From: Leadbetterella sp964563435 | GTDB lineage: Bacteria; Bacteroidota; Bacteroidia; Cytophagales; Spirosomataceae | Direction: 5' to 3' | Length of the DNA stretch: 64,000 bases | Assembly (NCBI GenBank): GCA_964563435.1 | Contig: CAZLXI010000010.1 | Location: forward strand, 1 to 64,000 | Shown here: positions 19,349 through 26,984 of the stretch, piece after piece | Layout of the letters: every line of letters begins with the position of its first letter | Position numbering within the stretch: the first letter of the stretch is position 1 | The notes under the pieces: model-generated | Database searches by the model: none | What the model was told of the DNA's origin: nothing | What the model saw: only the letters and a program-made list of their open reading frames with translations | Program-made: the position numbers and the translations under genes

Positions 19349-19792
19349 CTAGGGGACATACGAACTGATATCAGCCCCATACTTATGCAACTCCCGCACA
19401 ATGGTAGAGCTGATAGGCGCGAACTCCGGCGAAGTGATGAGGAAAACGGTCTCCAGGTCATCACAGATCTGGCGGTTTACCTGGGAAATGGTGTTTTCAT
19501 ATTCGAAATCGGTAGTGTTGCGCAGCCCCCGGATGATGAACCGGGCACCGTATTGCTTGGCCACCAGGGCGGTGAGGTCATCATAATGAACCACCTTCAC
19601 GCGCTCATTGCCCTGAAATGCCCGCTGTATGGCTTCCTCTATTTCGGGAATATCGAAATACCGCTGCTTGGCGGTGTTGGTGCCGATGCCGATGATGATC
19701 TCGTCAAAGAGCTTCAGGCCCCGGTTAACGACGTCGGCATGGCCTTTGGTGAAAGGATCGAAAGATCCCGGAAAGAAAGCTATTTTTTTCAT
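19349..19792 (-). CDS. coaD: Phosphopantetheine adenylyltransferase
   Basis: CoaD transfers AMP from ATP to 4'-phosphopantetheine, the penultimate step of coenzyme A synthesis, in the cytosol. The 147-residue protein has the nucleotidyltransferase start KKIAFFPGSFDPFTKGHADVV with the TxGH motif, the conserved RGLRNTTDFEYE segment and the ISSTIVRE motif near the C-terminus. The length is slightly under the usual 155-165 residues but all motifs are present. The start overlaps the exbD stop by four bases, so it is the last gene of exbB-exbD-coaD. Confidence 0.96.
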   Translation of the reverse strand: MKKIAFFPGSFDPFTKGHADVVNRGLKLFDEIIIGIGTNTAKQRYFDIPEIEEAIQRAFQGNERVKVVHYDDLTALVAKQYGARFIIRGLRNTTDFEYENTISQVNRQICDDLETVFLITSPEFAPISSTIVRELHKYGADISSYVP

Positions 19793-20187
19793 TTCAGATC
19801 CGTGGCTAGTACCATTCTTACCTTCAGCCGGGCGCCGATGGCCATAACGTCTACCAGGTCCTGGATGGTCAGTGACTCAGCGGCCCGAAGCACCACTGTA
19901 GGCTCCTGCATATCGGCGGTGACGTTCAGTATGGCCGTTTCCAATTCCGGGAAATTGATCTGCTTCCGGTCTATGAAATAGTGCTTGTCTTCCGTGATAG
20001 ACAGTGTTATGGGTTGCTTGCTCACCTCGTTTGTCGACTCGCTGGTTTTGGGCAGCATCAGGCGGATCACGTTGGGGCTCCCCAGCGTGGAAACGATCAG
20101 GAAGAATAACAGCAGGAAAAACATGATGTCATTCAGTGACGCGGTCTGCACCTCGGCATGAAATCTTCTTTGTCTTTTGAGTTTCAT
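19789..20187 (-). CDS. ExbD/TolR family biopolymer transport protein
   Basis: A protein of 132 residues with one N-terminal membrane helix (FFLLLFFLIVSTLG) preceded by SLNDIMFFLL, where the conserved helix Asp used by ExbD/TolR for proton flow can be seen, and a periplasmic C-terminal domain. With the preceding ExbB/TolQ-type protein it forms the inner-membrane motor that uses proton motive force to energise outer-membrane transport or Tol-Pal envelope constriction. The start overlaps the last base of the upstream gene and its stop overlaps coaD by four bases, so the three genes are translationally linked. No tonB gene is adjacent. Confidence 0.93.
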   Translation of the reverse strand: MKLKRQRRFHAEVQTASLNDIMFFLLLFFLIVSTLGSPNVIRLMLPKTSESTNEVSKQPITLSITEDKHYFIDRKQINFPELETAILNVTADMQEPTVVLRAAESLTIQDLVDVMAIGARLKVRMVLATDLK

Positions 20188-20867
20188 CAGCGGGTAGGTT
20201 CATTTAACGTGTCAAAGAAGTCCATTACGGTACTTTGCAGATGAATGGAGAACTTATCGATCATCATGTTGATACCGTGATACAACGAATAGGCGATCAA
20301 TCCCACGATCAGACCGGTAAAAGAAGCGATCATCTTTTCGTACAGACCGTTCGAAATGGTCTCAATGGTAAAATTACCGGTGGTAGAGATCTCATAGAAG
20401 ATCCGGATGATACCCGAGATGGTCCCTACGAAGCCCAGCGTGGGCGCTACCCCGGCGATCAGCCCCAGGTAACCCATGTTCTTTTCCATCTTGGATACTT
20501 CGAGGTTCGACTGGATCTCCATAGCGCTCTCAATATCTTTGACCGGCTTACCCACCCGGTTGATCCCTTTTTCCAGGATGCGCGAAATGGGCTTATTGGT
20601 ACCGCGGGCCAGGGAGGCCGCTGCGCGTACGTCGCCACGTACCAGGTTATCTTTCAGGGAGCGCAGAAAGCCTGTATCCATCTGAGAGGCGCTCTTGATA
20701 AAAAAGTACCTTTCAAAGCCCAGGTAGATGGTGATCAGAAGCAGGAAAAGGATAGGGTATACGACAATCCCTCCCTTTAGTAATAACGAAAAATAATTGA
20801 TTTCCACCGGAGCGGCCAAAGCCGTAGTGTCGGTTGCAGTGACCTGCAGTAAAAGGTTCAGGAGCAT
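20187..20867 (-). CDS. MotA/TolQ/ExbB proton channel family protein
   Basis: The 226-residue protein has three membrane helices (about 27-50, 135-157 and 180-200) and the family signature in the last two helices: NMGYLGLIAGVAPTLGFVGTISGIIRIF and IASFTGLIVGLIAYSLYHGI. It forms the pentameric channel of ExbBD/TolQR motors together with the ExbD-type protein encoded next, which overlaps by one base. It is the first gene of the exbB-exbD-coaD operon. ExbB and TolQ types cannot be separated from sequence alone here. Confidence 0.93.
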   Translation of the reverse strand: MLLNLLLQVTATDTTALAAPVEINYFSLLLKGGIVVYPILFLLLITIYLGFERYFFIKSASQMDTGFLRSLKDNLVRGDVRAAASLARGTNKPISRILEKGINRVGKPVKDIESAMEIQSNLEVSKMEKNMGYLGLIAGVAPTLGFVGTISGIIRIFYEISTTGNFTIETISNGLYEKMIASFTGLIVGLIAYSLYHGINMMIDKFSIHLQSTVMDFFDTLNEPTR

Positions 20868-20951
20868 AATTTTTTACGTAAGTAATTTACTTGGGTTAAT
20901 AACAGTATTCAAGCACGAAATATTTTACAAAGGAAAGTATTTTTCGGCGTA

Positions 20952-21159
20952 AGAACATGCTTAAAATTGATTTATTGAGCTTGTAACATGTTTAAATTTT
21001 ATTCTTTGGACTTATTTTGCAAACTTTCGGGTGCAATTTCGACTACGCGTCCCGGTTAAATTTTTTGAGGTAGCGACCTGCTACCGCTGCAAAATTTGCC
21101 TTATTGCGTTCAAAAAATTCAACAAAATAAGCCTCAAAAACAAATTTTAAGTATGTTCT
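20952..21159. repeat. Nested long palindromic intergenic element
   Basis: The 360-base gap between the exbB-type gene and the GDSL gene contains three nested inverted repeats on a shared centre. The outer arms (20952-20968 and 21143-21159) match in 16 of 17 bases, starting AGAACATG. The middle arms are CTTATTTTG (21011-21019) and CAAAATAAG (21123-21131). The inner hairpin is GGTAGC (21069-21074), a five-base loop, GCTACC (21080-21085), flanked by AAATTTT and AAAATTT. A transcript or single strand of about 208 bases could fold into one long interrupted hairpin. It may be a MITE-like or REP-like element or a structured RNA. No open reading frame is convincing inside it. Confidence 0.7.
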
Positions 21160-21248
21160 CAAATAAAAGTTTCTGTGGAGGAATTCAGGCACTTTTATCC
21201 TGCCGTGTGTCGGTATAGATTCGTATATTGCGCAAAAAAACCTTAAAC

Positions 21249-21899
21249 ATGAAATACCTTCTCTTACTGAGCTTCGCGTTTTTTGCCTGGAAAGCGAAAG
21301 ACCCTGTTAAAATTGTTTTTTTCGGAGACTCCATCACCCAGGCGGGTGTTCAGCCTAAAGGCTATATTTCGGAGATACAGCAATACATTGCCGGGAAGCA
21401 CCCGGGCCAATACGAGGCCGTAGGTGCCGGCATCGGCGGTAACAAAGTGTACGATCTCTATTTTCGTTTCGAGGAAATGCTAGAGCTGAAACCCGATGTG
21501 GTGGTGTTCTATGTGGGCATCAACGATGTCTGGCACAAGCAGGGCGCAGGCACCGGTACCGACGCCGACAAATTTACCCGTTTTTACGAAAGGATGATCG
21601 AACGTCTGAAGGCAAAAGATATCAAAGTGGTGCTGTGTACCCCTTCGGTTATCGGCGAGCGCACGGATTCTTCCAACCCCCAGGACGGCGACCTGAATTT
21701 CTATGCGGGCATCATCCGGAGCCTGGCTCAGAAGCACGGGCTTGACCTGGTGGATCTGCGGAAGGAATTCCTGGAATATACACGGAAGAACAACCCGGAA
21801 AATGCCGACAGGGGGATACTGACCACCGACCGCGTGCACCTGAATGAGAAGGGGAATGCCTTTGTGGCGGAGCAGATGATTAAAGTGTTGTTTAAATGA
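21249..21899 (+). CDS. SGNH/GDSL hydrolase family protein
   Basis: About 216 residues from the ATG at 21249, which begins a signal-like segment (KYLLLLSFAFFAWKAKD). Block I is VFFGDSITQAG with the catalytic serine, block III GINDVWHK supplies the oxyanion Gly and Asn, and the C-terminal DRVHLNEKG carries the catalytic Asp/His pair. These show an SGNH hydrolase acting as an esterase or lipase, likely in the periplasm, perhaps on acetylated sugars. It is single-copy on the plus strand and followed by a 21-base tandem repeat and a polysaccharide deacetylase gene. The precise ester substrate cannot be read from the sequence. Confidence 0.9.
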   Translation: MKYLLLLSFAFFAWKAKDPVKIVFFGDSITQAGVQPKGYISEIQQYIAGKHPGQYEAVGAGIGGNKVYDLYFRFEEMLELKPDVVVFYVGINDVWHKQGAGTGTDADKFTRFYERMIERLKAKDIKVVLCTPSVIGERTDSSNPQDGDLNFYAGIIRSLAQKHGLDLVDLRKEFLEYTRKNNPENADRGILTTDRVHLNEKGNAFVAEQMIKVLFK

Positions 21900-21918
21900 G
21901 ATGGGGCGGGATGTTTTT

Positions 21919-21981
21919 AATGGTGAATTGTTAATGCTGAATGGTGAATTGTTAATGCTGAATGCTGAATTGTTAATGGTG
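21919..21981. repeat. Three tandem 21-bp repeats
   Basis: Units at 21919-21939, 21940-21960 and 21961-21981 read AATGGTGAATTGTTAATGCTG with exchanges of GGTG and GCTG in the third. They lie between the GDSL and deacetylase genes. The same word family (TTAATG, AATTGTTAATG) reappears around 37.9-38.0 kb, so this is a dispersed simple-repeat family of this genome. Confidence 0.8.
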
Positions 21982-22064
21982 GACGGATGGGTGAACAGGT
22001 TGGTACCGGACGGACCGCTATGCCCCTTTTTACAGGGTTGTATTATAAATTAAAGTGCTATTGT

Positions 22065-22976
22065 ATGAAGAAAGTAGGATTTTTTATGCTTCTGGGCCTG
22101 CAGGCGGTCTGGGCCCAGAAGTATGTGGCGATTACGGTTGATGACCTGCCTTTTGTGGGTACCTATCATCCTGAAAAGATAAATGCAGCTACCGGCAGAC
22201 TCCTGGAGACCTTCCGGCAATACAATATCACGGCAGTGGGTTTTGTCAATGAGCGTTACAGTGAGGATAAGGACGACGCCGGGCTGAAGACCCGGCTGCT
22301 GGAAGACTGGCTCAAAGCCGGTCATGAGCTGGGCAATCATACGTGGTCACACCCCTCTTTTACCCAGGTTACGCTGGAAGAATACCAGGCCGATATTCTT
22401 CGGGGAGATAAGATCAGCAGGGCCTTAAGCATTCAACACCACAAACCCTACCGCTATTTCAGGCACCCTTACCTTCAAACGGGAAACGACAGCCTGAAGA
22501 AAGCCGGGCTGGAGAAATTTCTGCAGGATAACACCTATACACCGGTTCCTGTAACCATGGAGGCGGATGACTGGTATTTTAATCATGCCTATGTTAAAGC
22601 GGGCAGGCTTGGAGATACGGCTTTGCAGAATTATATTGGTAAAGAATACATAAAGCATACCCTGGCTTTTGTCAGATATTACGAAGAGCTGACCCTGGAA
22701 GTAGCCGGGCAAATCTCCAGGCAGATTTTCCTGATTCATGCCAATGAAATTAACGCCCGCTATTTTTCAGTTATCCTGTCAGAAATGCATTCTCAGGGTT
22801 ATCGTTTCGTTACCGTGGCGGAGGCACTGAAAGATAAAATGTATGGATTGCCCGAAAATGTCATATCAGAGCGCGGCCCCTCCTGGCTGCACCGCTGGCG
22901 TATAACCGCCGGGAAAATGACCGCTCTGAAAGAACCGGAGATTGCTCAGACAGTGAAGGAGGCTTATGAAAAATAA
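22065..22976 (+). CDS. Polysaccharide deacetylase family protein
   Basis: About 303 residues from the ATG at 22065, preferred over 21987 because it opens a signal peptide (KKVGFFMLLGLQAVWAQ). The NodB-homology domain is clear: motif 1 ITVDDLPFVG (Asp-Asp), motif 2 HELGNHTWSHPSF with the HxxxH metal site, and motif 3 RYFRHPYLQTG. These enzymes remove N- or O-acetyl groups from chitin-like or peptidoglycan sugars using a divalent metal. A late FLIHANEINARYF segment fits motif 5. It should act in the periplasm. The downstream NEW3-ABC operon has its own promoter, so the gene is probably monocistronic. Confidence 0.9.
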   Translation: MKKVGFFMLLGLQAVWAQKYVAITVDDLPFVGTYHPEKINAATGRLLETFRQYNITAVGFVNERYSEDKDDAGLKTRLLEDWLKAGHELGNHTWSHPSFTQVTLEEYQADILRGDKISRALSIQHHKPYRYFRHPYLQTGNDSLKKAGLEKFLQDNTYTPVPVTMEADDWYFNHAYVKAGRLGDTALQNYIGKEYIKHTLAFVRYYEELTLEVAGQISRQIFLIHANEINARYFSVILSEMHSQGYRFVTVAEALKDKMYGLPENVISERGPSWLHRWRITAGKMTALKEPEIAQTVKEAYEK

Positions 22977-22996
22977 CATTTTTTAACAATTCGCTC

Positions 22997-23028
22997 TTGG
23001 TTTGTTTTTTATCGGTTTTTTATATTTG
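22997..23028 (+). promoter_or_regulatory. Bacteroidota-type promoter of the NEW3-ABC operon
   Basis: A TTG at 22997-22999 and TATATTTG at 23021-23028 match the -33 and -7 elements of the Bacteroidota primary sigma factor (TTG, 19-21 bases, TAnnTTTG), with 21 bases between them. Transcription would start near 23035, leaving a leader of about 57 bases before the ATG at 23092. Confidence 0.6.
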
Positions 23029-23091
23029 CGGTGCAAACCAAGTACTTCGTGTTGCTATTATTTTATTAATGAATATACATTTATTAATCTT

Positions 23092-23931
23092 ATGTTAGCA
23101 GGATCATCTAATTTCAAATCTACCTTTTTGAGAGGCTTTTGTACCTCCTTTTTTCTCCTCATTTTTGGCGCTTCTTCAGGAGCTTTCGCAGCCCCTGATC
23201 CCGACTTTACCGTTCGGCTGATGAACATCGAGTCAGAAGTAAAAACGCCGTTTCGCTATTATGCCACCCTCCGGAATGAGGGTGATAAAGAGCAGGTGTA
23301 TGAGCTGAAAGCAGAGCTCCCTGCCGGTTGGATGGCTGTGTTCCGTTCGGAAGGCAGCCAGGTGACGGCCCTGAAGATGGAGGCAGGCAAGAGCCGGGAT
23401 GTGGAGATCGAGATCACGGCTTCTCCCGTGGCCCGGCCCGGTAAATATGCTGTCCCGGTAACGGCGGGTACGGAAAGTGAGACCCTCCGTCTCGACCTGG
23501 AGGCAGTGGTGAAGGGGAACTATGAAGTCCAGCTCACCACCCCTGACGGCCGCCTGAGCGACAAAGTCACCGAAGGCAGAAGCAGGCAGCTGGTTCTTAC
23601 CGTGCGAAACAGCGGAACCCTGCCGCTGAATGACATGGAGCTGAGCGCCCAGTCACCCACCCGCTGGACGGCTGCTTTTGAACCCTCCAAAATAGACCGG
23701 CTCGACCCCGGGCAGACCCGCCAGGTGAACGTTACTCTCGGCGTTCCTGACAAGACTATTGCCGGCGACTACCTCACCACTTTCACCGTGAGAAATAGTT
23801 ACGCCACCGCCAATGCCTCTTTCCGGATGACGGTCAAAACCTCCGTGCTCTCCGGCTGGGTAGGCCTGTTGGTGATTGCGCTGGCCGTGGGACTGGTATA
23901 TAACCTTATTCGAAAGTACGGAAGACGATAA
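23092..23931 (+). CDS. NEW3-domain membrane-anchored exported protein
   Basis: About 279 residues from the ATG at 23092; the frame is open to 23002 but the later start gives a proper signal peptide (FCTSFFLLIFGASSGAFAA). Two Ig-like NEW3 modules follow (about 35-130 and 140-245), each with features such as NEGDKEQVYELKAELPAGW and VRNSGTLPLNDMELSA, then a C-terminal membrane helix (GWVGLLVIALAVGLVYNLI) and a basic tail. It is the first gene of a three-gene ABC operon; the ATP-binding gene starts five bases after its stop. It is probably a periplasmic partner that holds or presents the transported material. The substrate is unknown. Confidence 0.8.
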   Translation: MLAGSSNFKSTFLRGFCTSFFLLIFGASSGAFAAPDPDFTVRLMNIESEVKTPFRYYATLRNEGDKEQVYELKAELPAGWMAVFRSEGSQVTALKMEAGKSRDVEIEITASPVARPGKYAVPVTAGTESETLRLDLEAVVKGNYEVQLTTPDGRLSDKVTEGRSRQLVLTVRNSGTLPLNDMELSAQSPTRWTAAFEPSKIDRLDPGQTRQVNVTLGVPDKTIAGDYLTTFTVRNSYATANASFRMTVKTSVLSGWVGLLVIALAVGLVYNLIRKYGRR

Positions 23932-23935
23932 TCTT

Positions 23936-24886
23936 ATGGAAAATACGGTCATAGAACTGGAAGGATTGACAAAATACTACGGTTCCGTAAAGGCTGTGGA
24001 TAACCTGAGCCTGCAAATCGGGAAAGGTGAGATTTTCGGGCTTTTAGGACCTAACGGAGCAGGAAAAACCACTACCATCCTGATGATGCTGGGGCTGTCG
24101 GAACCCTCTGCCGGGAAAGCGGTGGTGTGCGGCATCCCGGCCGCGCGTAATCCCATCGCCGTCAAACGAAAAGTGGCCTATATGCCGGATACCCTGGGTT
24201 TTTATGATGACATGACCGCCCTTGAGAACCTCATGTATGTGGGGCGGCTGAACGGCCTGACTGGCAGAGAGGTGGACGCCCGGGCTCGCCATACTCTGGA
24301 AATGGTGGGGCTGCAGAACGAGTTGCACAAAAAAACGTCAGCCTACTCCCGAGGAATGAAACAACGTCTGGGACTGGCCGATGTGCTGCTTCGCGAGCCC
24401 GAAGTGATTATCCTCGATGAACCCACCCTGGGTATAGACCCCGCCGGTATCCGCGATTTTCTCTCGCTTATCCGGCAACTTAGCCGTGAGAAGGGCATCA
24501 CCGTGCTGCTGTCGTCGCATCACCTTCACCAGGTGCAGCAGGTGTGTGACCGGGTAGGGATCTTTGTAGGTGGAAAACTGCTGGCTGCCGGAAACATTGA
24601 AAGCCTGGCCCGGGAGCTCTTCGGCGAAGACCCCTTTGTGATCTCTGTAACGGTGCGTGAGCCGGCTGATCAGTGGGATAACCTCAGGGAAGTGCTTGCA
24701 GGCCTCGAAGGCATCCGGCAGGTGGAAGCCCGGGCCCATGAGGCCATCATCTCCTGCACCCGTGACATCACCCCGGAGGTGGTGCGACTCTTCGTGGAAA
24801 ATGGATTAGGAGTAACCGGTGTTTACCGGAAACAGTACGGACTGGACGAAATTTATCATCGATACTTTGAAAACAATCTTAACTGA
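23936..24886 (+). CDS. ABC transporter ATP-binding protein (NosF-like type)
   Basis: About 316 residues from the ATG at 23936. All ABC motifs are present: Walker A LLGPNGAGKTTT (about 38-49), the signature in AYSRGMKQRLGLADVL, Walker B VIILDEPTLGIDP and the switch His in LLSSHHLHQ. A C-terminal extension of about 90 residues follows the nucleotide domain, as in NosF- and CcmA-like exporters. It pairs with the permease gene starting five bases after its stop and with the NEW3 protein before it. The same gene grouping is known for NosFY-type and other exporters, so copper or envelope-related export is possible but not shown. Confidence 0.92.
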   Translation: MENTVIELEGLTKYYGSVKAVDNLSLQIGKGEIFGLLGPNGAGKTTTILMMLGLSEPSAGKAVVCGIPAARNPIAVKRKVAYMPDTLGFYDDMTALENLMYVGRLNGLTGREVDARARHTLEMVGLQNELHKKTSAYSRGMKQRLGLADVLLREPEVIILDEPTLGIDPAGIRDFLSLIRQLSREKGITVLLSSHHLHQVQQVCDRVGIFVGGKLLAAGNIESLARELFGEDPFVISVTVREPADQWDNLREVLAGLEGIRQVEARAHEAIISCTRDITPEVVRLFVENGLGVTGVYRKQYGLDEIYHRYFENNLN

Positions 24887-24890
24887 CCGC

Positions 24891-25877
24891 ATGAAAAGTA
24901 CAAGTTTTTATCCCGTAAGGTGGAAACCGCGATTTGCATCTCCCGCTGCGCCGTTTGAAGTGATGGTGAAAAAAGAAGTGGCTGACCACATCCGGAGCCG
25001 CAGGTTCCTGGTGATGCTGCTGATGGTGCTCCTGGTTTTTGCAGGTACCCTGTATATCTCTTTCCGCCATATTCGCGAGGCCATGGGCAACTCCGATTTT
25101 GTATTTCTGAAGTTGCTGACCCTGTCAGATGGTACTTTGCCCACATTTCACGTTTTCCTGAGCTTTCTCGGGCCTTTGCTGGGCATTGCGCTGGGGTTTG
25201 ATTCGATCAATTCGGAGCATAATAACCGTACGTTGGTGAGGCTGCTGGCTCAGCCAGTTTACCGCGATAACCTGCTACTGGCCAAATTCTGCGGTGCCTT
25301 GCTGGTAGTAGGCGTGCTCTTCCTCAGTCTTGTACTGCTGATGATAGGGGGAGGGATGATCCTCACGGGGGTTAAACCAGAACCCACAGAAATACTACGG
25401 ATACTGGCCTTTGTAGGGCTGAATGTGGTCTGCGTGGGCTTCTGGCTCAGCCTTGCCATTACGCTGTCGGTAAAATTCAGAAACGTAGCCACCTCCGCCC
25501 TGATGGCCATAGGGATCTGGCTGTTTTTTACGGTCTTCTACAAAATACTGGTTAACGCAGTGATGAATGCCCTGGTGCCATCTGACGGATACCTCATGCC
25601 CGAGGAATTGCTAAGCTATAACCGCCTGCTGCTGTCGCTTCTCCGGCTTGACCCCGGGCAGCTGTATACCGATGCCGCTACCACCCTGCTCATGCCTTCG
25701 GTACGGAGCCTGGGAGCGCTTTCTATGGAACAGATGGCGGGGGCCATTCCTTCGCCTTTGTCGTTTACCGACAGCCTGATGATCGTCTGGCCCCAGGTAA
25801 CGGGACTTCTGGCAGGCACTACCCTATGTTTTGCGCTGGCGTACTACCTTTTTATGAGGAAAGAAGTGCGGGCCTAA
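24891..25877 (+). CDS. ABC transporter permease (ABC-2 / NosY-like)
   Basis: About 328 residues from the ATG at 24891, five bases after the ATPase stop. The N-terminal cytosolic segment ends in VKKEVADHIRSRRFLVMLLMVLLVFAGTLYI, the usual opening of ABC-2 permeases, and about six membrane helices follow, including FLGPLLGIALGFDSINSEHNNRTL, a typical conserved region between helices 2 and 3. It forms the membrane pore for the preceding ATPase. It is the last gene of the operon; about 130 bases without a gene separate it from csbD. Confidence 0.9.
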   Translation: MKSTSFYPVRWKPRFASPAAPFEVMVKKEVADHIRSRRFLVMLLMVLLVFAGTLYISFRHIREAMGNSDFVFLKLLTLSDGTLPTFHVFLSFLGPLLGIALGFDSINSEHNNRTLVRLLAQPVYRDNLLLAKFCGALLVVGVLFLSLVLLMIGGGMILTGVKPEPTEILRILAFVGLNVVCVGFWLSLAITLSVKFRNVATSALMAIGIWLFFTVFYKILVNAVMNALVPSDGYLMPEELLSYNRLLLSLLRLDPGQLYTDAATTLLMPSVRSLGALSMEQMAGAIPSPLSFTDSLMIVWPQVTGLLAGTTLCFALAYYLFMRKEVRA

Positions 25878-26012
25878 GGCGGATATTCCGGAAATAGGAC
25901 AATAATCGACCGGATTATATCGTTATTTATATAATTACTAACACATTTAAAGAAAAAATATGCATAGAAATCCACTTGTTAAATCTATTATTCACTTAAA
26001 CATAATAACACC

Positions 26013-26213
26013 ATGAGCACACTCAATGATAAGCTGAAAGGAAACTGGAACGTGATCAAAGGGAGCCTGAAACAAAAATGGGCCGACCTTACGGATGACG
26101 AACTCCTGTACGAAGAAGGTAAGGAAGATGAGCTTCTCGGCAGGATCCAAAAAAAAACCGGTGAGACCAAAGAAAACATAAACCGGTTTATTGATGATCT
26201 GAAATTTGATTAA
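26013..26213 (+). CDS. CsbD family stress-response protein
   Basis: A small hydrophilic protein of 66 residues with the CsbD pattern: DKLKGNWNVIKGSLKQKWADLTDDELLYEEGKEDELLGRIQ followed by KTGETKENINRFI. CsbD-like proteins form small helical bundles and are commonly induced by general stress, although their molecular role is not known. The gene is single, has an intrinsic terminator directly after it, and no membrane or signal segment. Confidence 0.92.
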   Translation: MSTLNDKLKGNWNVIKGSLKQKWADLTDDELLYEEGKEDELLGRIQKKTGETKENINRFIDDLKFD

Positions 26214-26220
26214 TAACTTA

Positions 26221-26250
26221 TAAGGCCCGCAAACGCGGGTCTTATTTTTG
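26221..26250 (+). terminator. Intrinsic terminator of csbD-like gene
   Basis: AAGGCCCGC (26222-26230) pairs with GCGGGTCTT (26235-26243) across a four-base AAAC loop, with one G-U pair, and is followed by ATTTTTG. It begins eight bases after the csbD-like stop. Confidence 0.85.
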
Positions 26251-26292
26251 CTCCCCCTTACACACTTTAAACTGAGCTTTCAGATACCCCAC

Positions 26293-26892
26293 TTACGTTT
26301 CACTCCCCCCCGCCGCGGTGCCTTCCTGGTAACAGGTACGGCATCGGGCCTCGTACACGTCATGCTCTCCCAGGAGGATCTGGCTTTCGGAGCTGCTCTT
26401 CCGGTACGAATAATGGGCAATATTTCCGCAATTGACACAGATGGCGTGCACCTTGGTCACGTACTCGGCTATGGCCATCAGCTGGGGCATAGGCCCGAAG
26501 GGGTGGCCGTTAAAATCCATATCGAGGCCGGCGATAATGACCCGTTTGCCGCCGTTGGCCAGCTTATTGACCACCTCTACCAGGGCTTCGTCAAAAAACT
26601 GGGCCTCATCCACTCCGACCACGTCGCAGTTACCGCTGTAGAGGAGGATCTCCTCCGCCATATTTACGGGCGTCGATCGGATGGAGTTTTTGTTGTGCGA
26701 TACAATATCTTCCTCATCGTAGCGAACGTCGATCCCCGGCTTGAAGATCTCCACGTTCAGGTTGGCTATACGGGCCCGGTTCAGCCTGCGGATGAGCTCC
26801 TCCGTTTTTCCCGAAAACATAGAACCCGATATCACCTCTATCCAGCCCGTTCCTTTTTCTTTTGAGCGCTTCGTTCCCGGTTCGATAAACAT
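26293..26892 (-). CDS. tdk: Thymidine kinase (type II)
   Basis: This enzyme phosphorylates thymidine to dTMP in the salvage pathway. The 199-residue protein has the P-loop VISGSMFSGKTEELIRRL (about 21-38), the Walker B-like VVGVDEAQFFD, the lasso-region tyrosine segment and two zinc-binding cysteine pairs, AICVNCGN and ARCRTCYQ. The C-terminus is short and polar. The length is normal for type II enzymes. It is a single gene divergent from the 26985 gene; about 90 bases separate the two starts. Confidence 0.95.
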   Translation of the reverse strand: MFIEPGTKRSKEKGTGWIEVISGSMFSGKTEELIRRLNRARIANLNVEIFKPGIDVRYDEEDIVSHNKNSIRSTPVNMAEEILLYSGNCDVVGVDEAQFFDEALVEVVNKLANGGKRVIIAGLDMDFNGHPFGPMPQLMAIAEYVTKVHAICVNCGNIAHYSYRKSSSESQILLGEHDVYEARCRTCYQEGTAAGGSET

Positions 26893-26984
26893 TCTTTAAC
26901 TTTTTTCGTTGGTATAGTAACCCGGTAAATCAACAAGTTTGTAAATTTGACCGGGAATTTTTTACAAAAAAACAGAATTTAACA

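Noticed and set aside
20868..21227. A small gene in the 360-base gap
   Set aside because: The gap is explained by nested inverted repeats and contains no frame with a plausible start and product.
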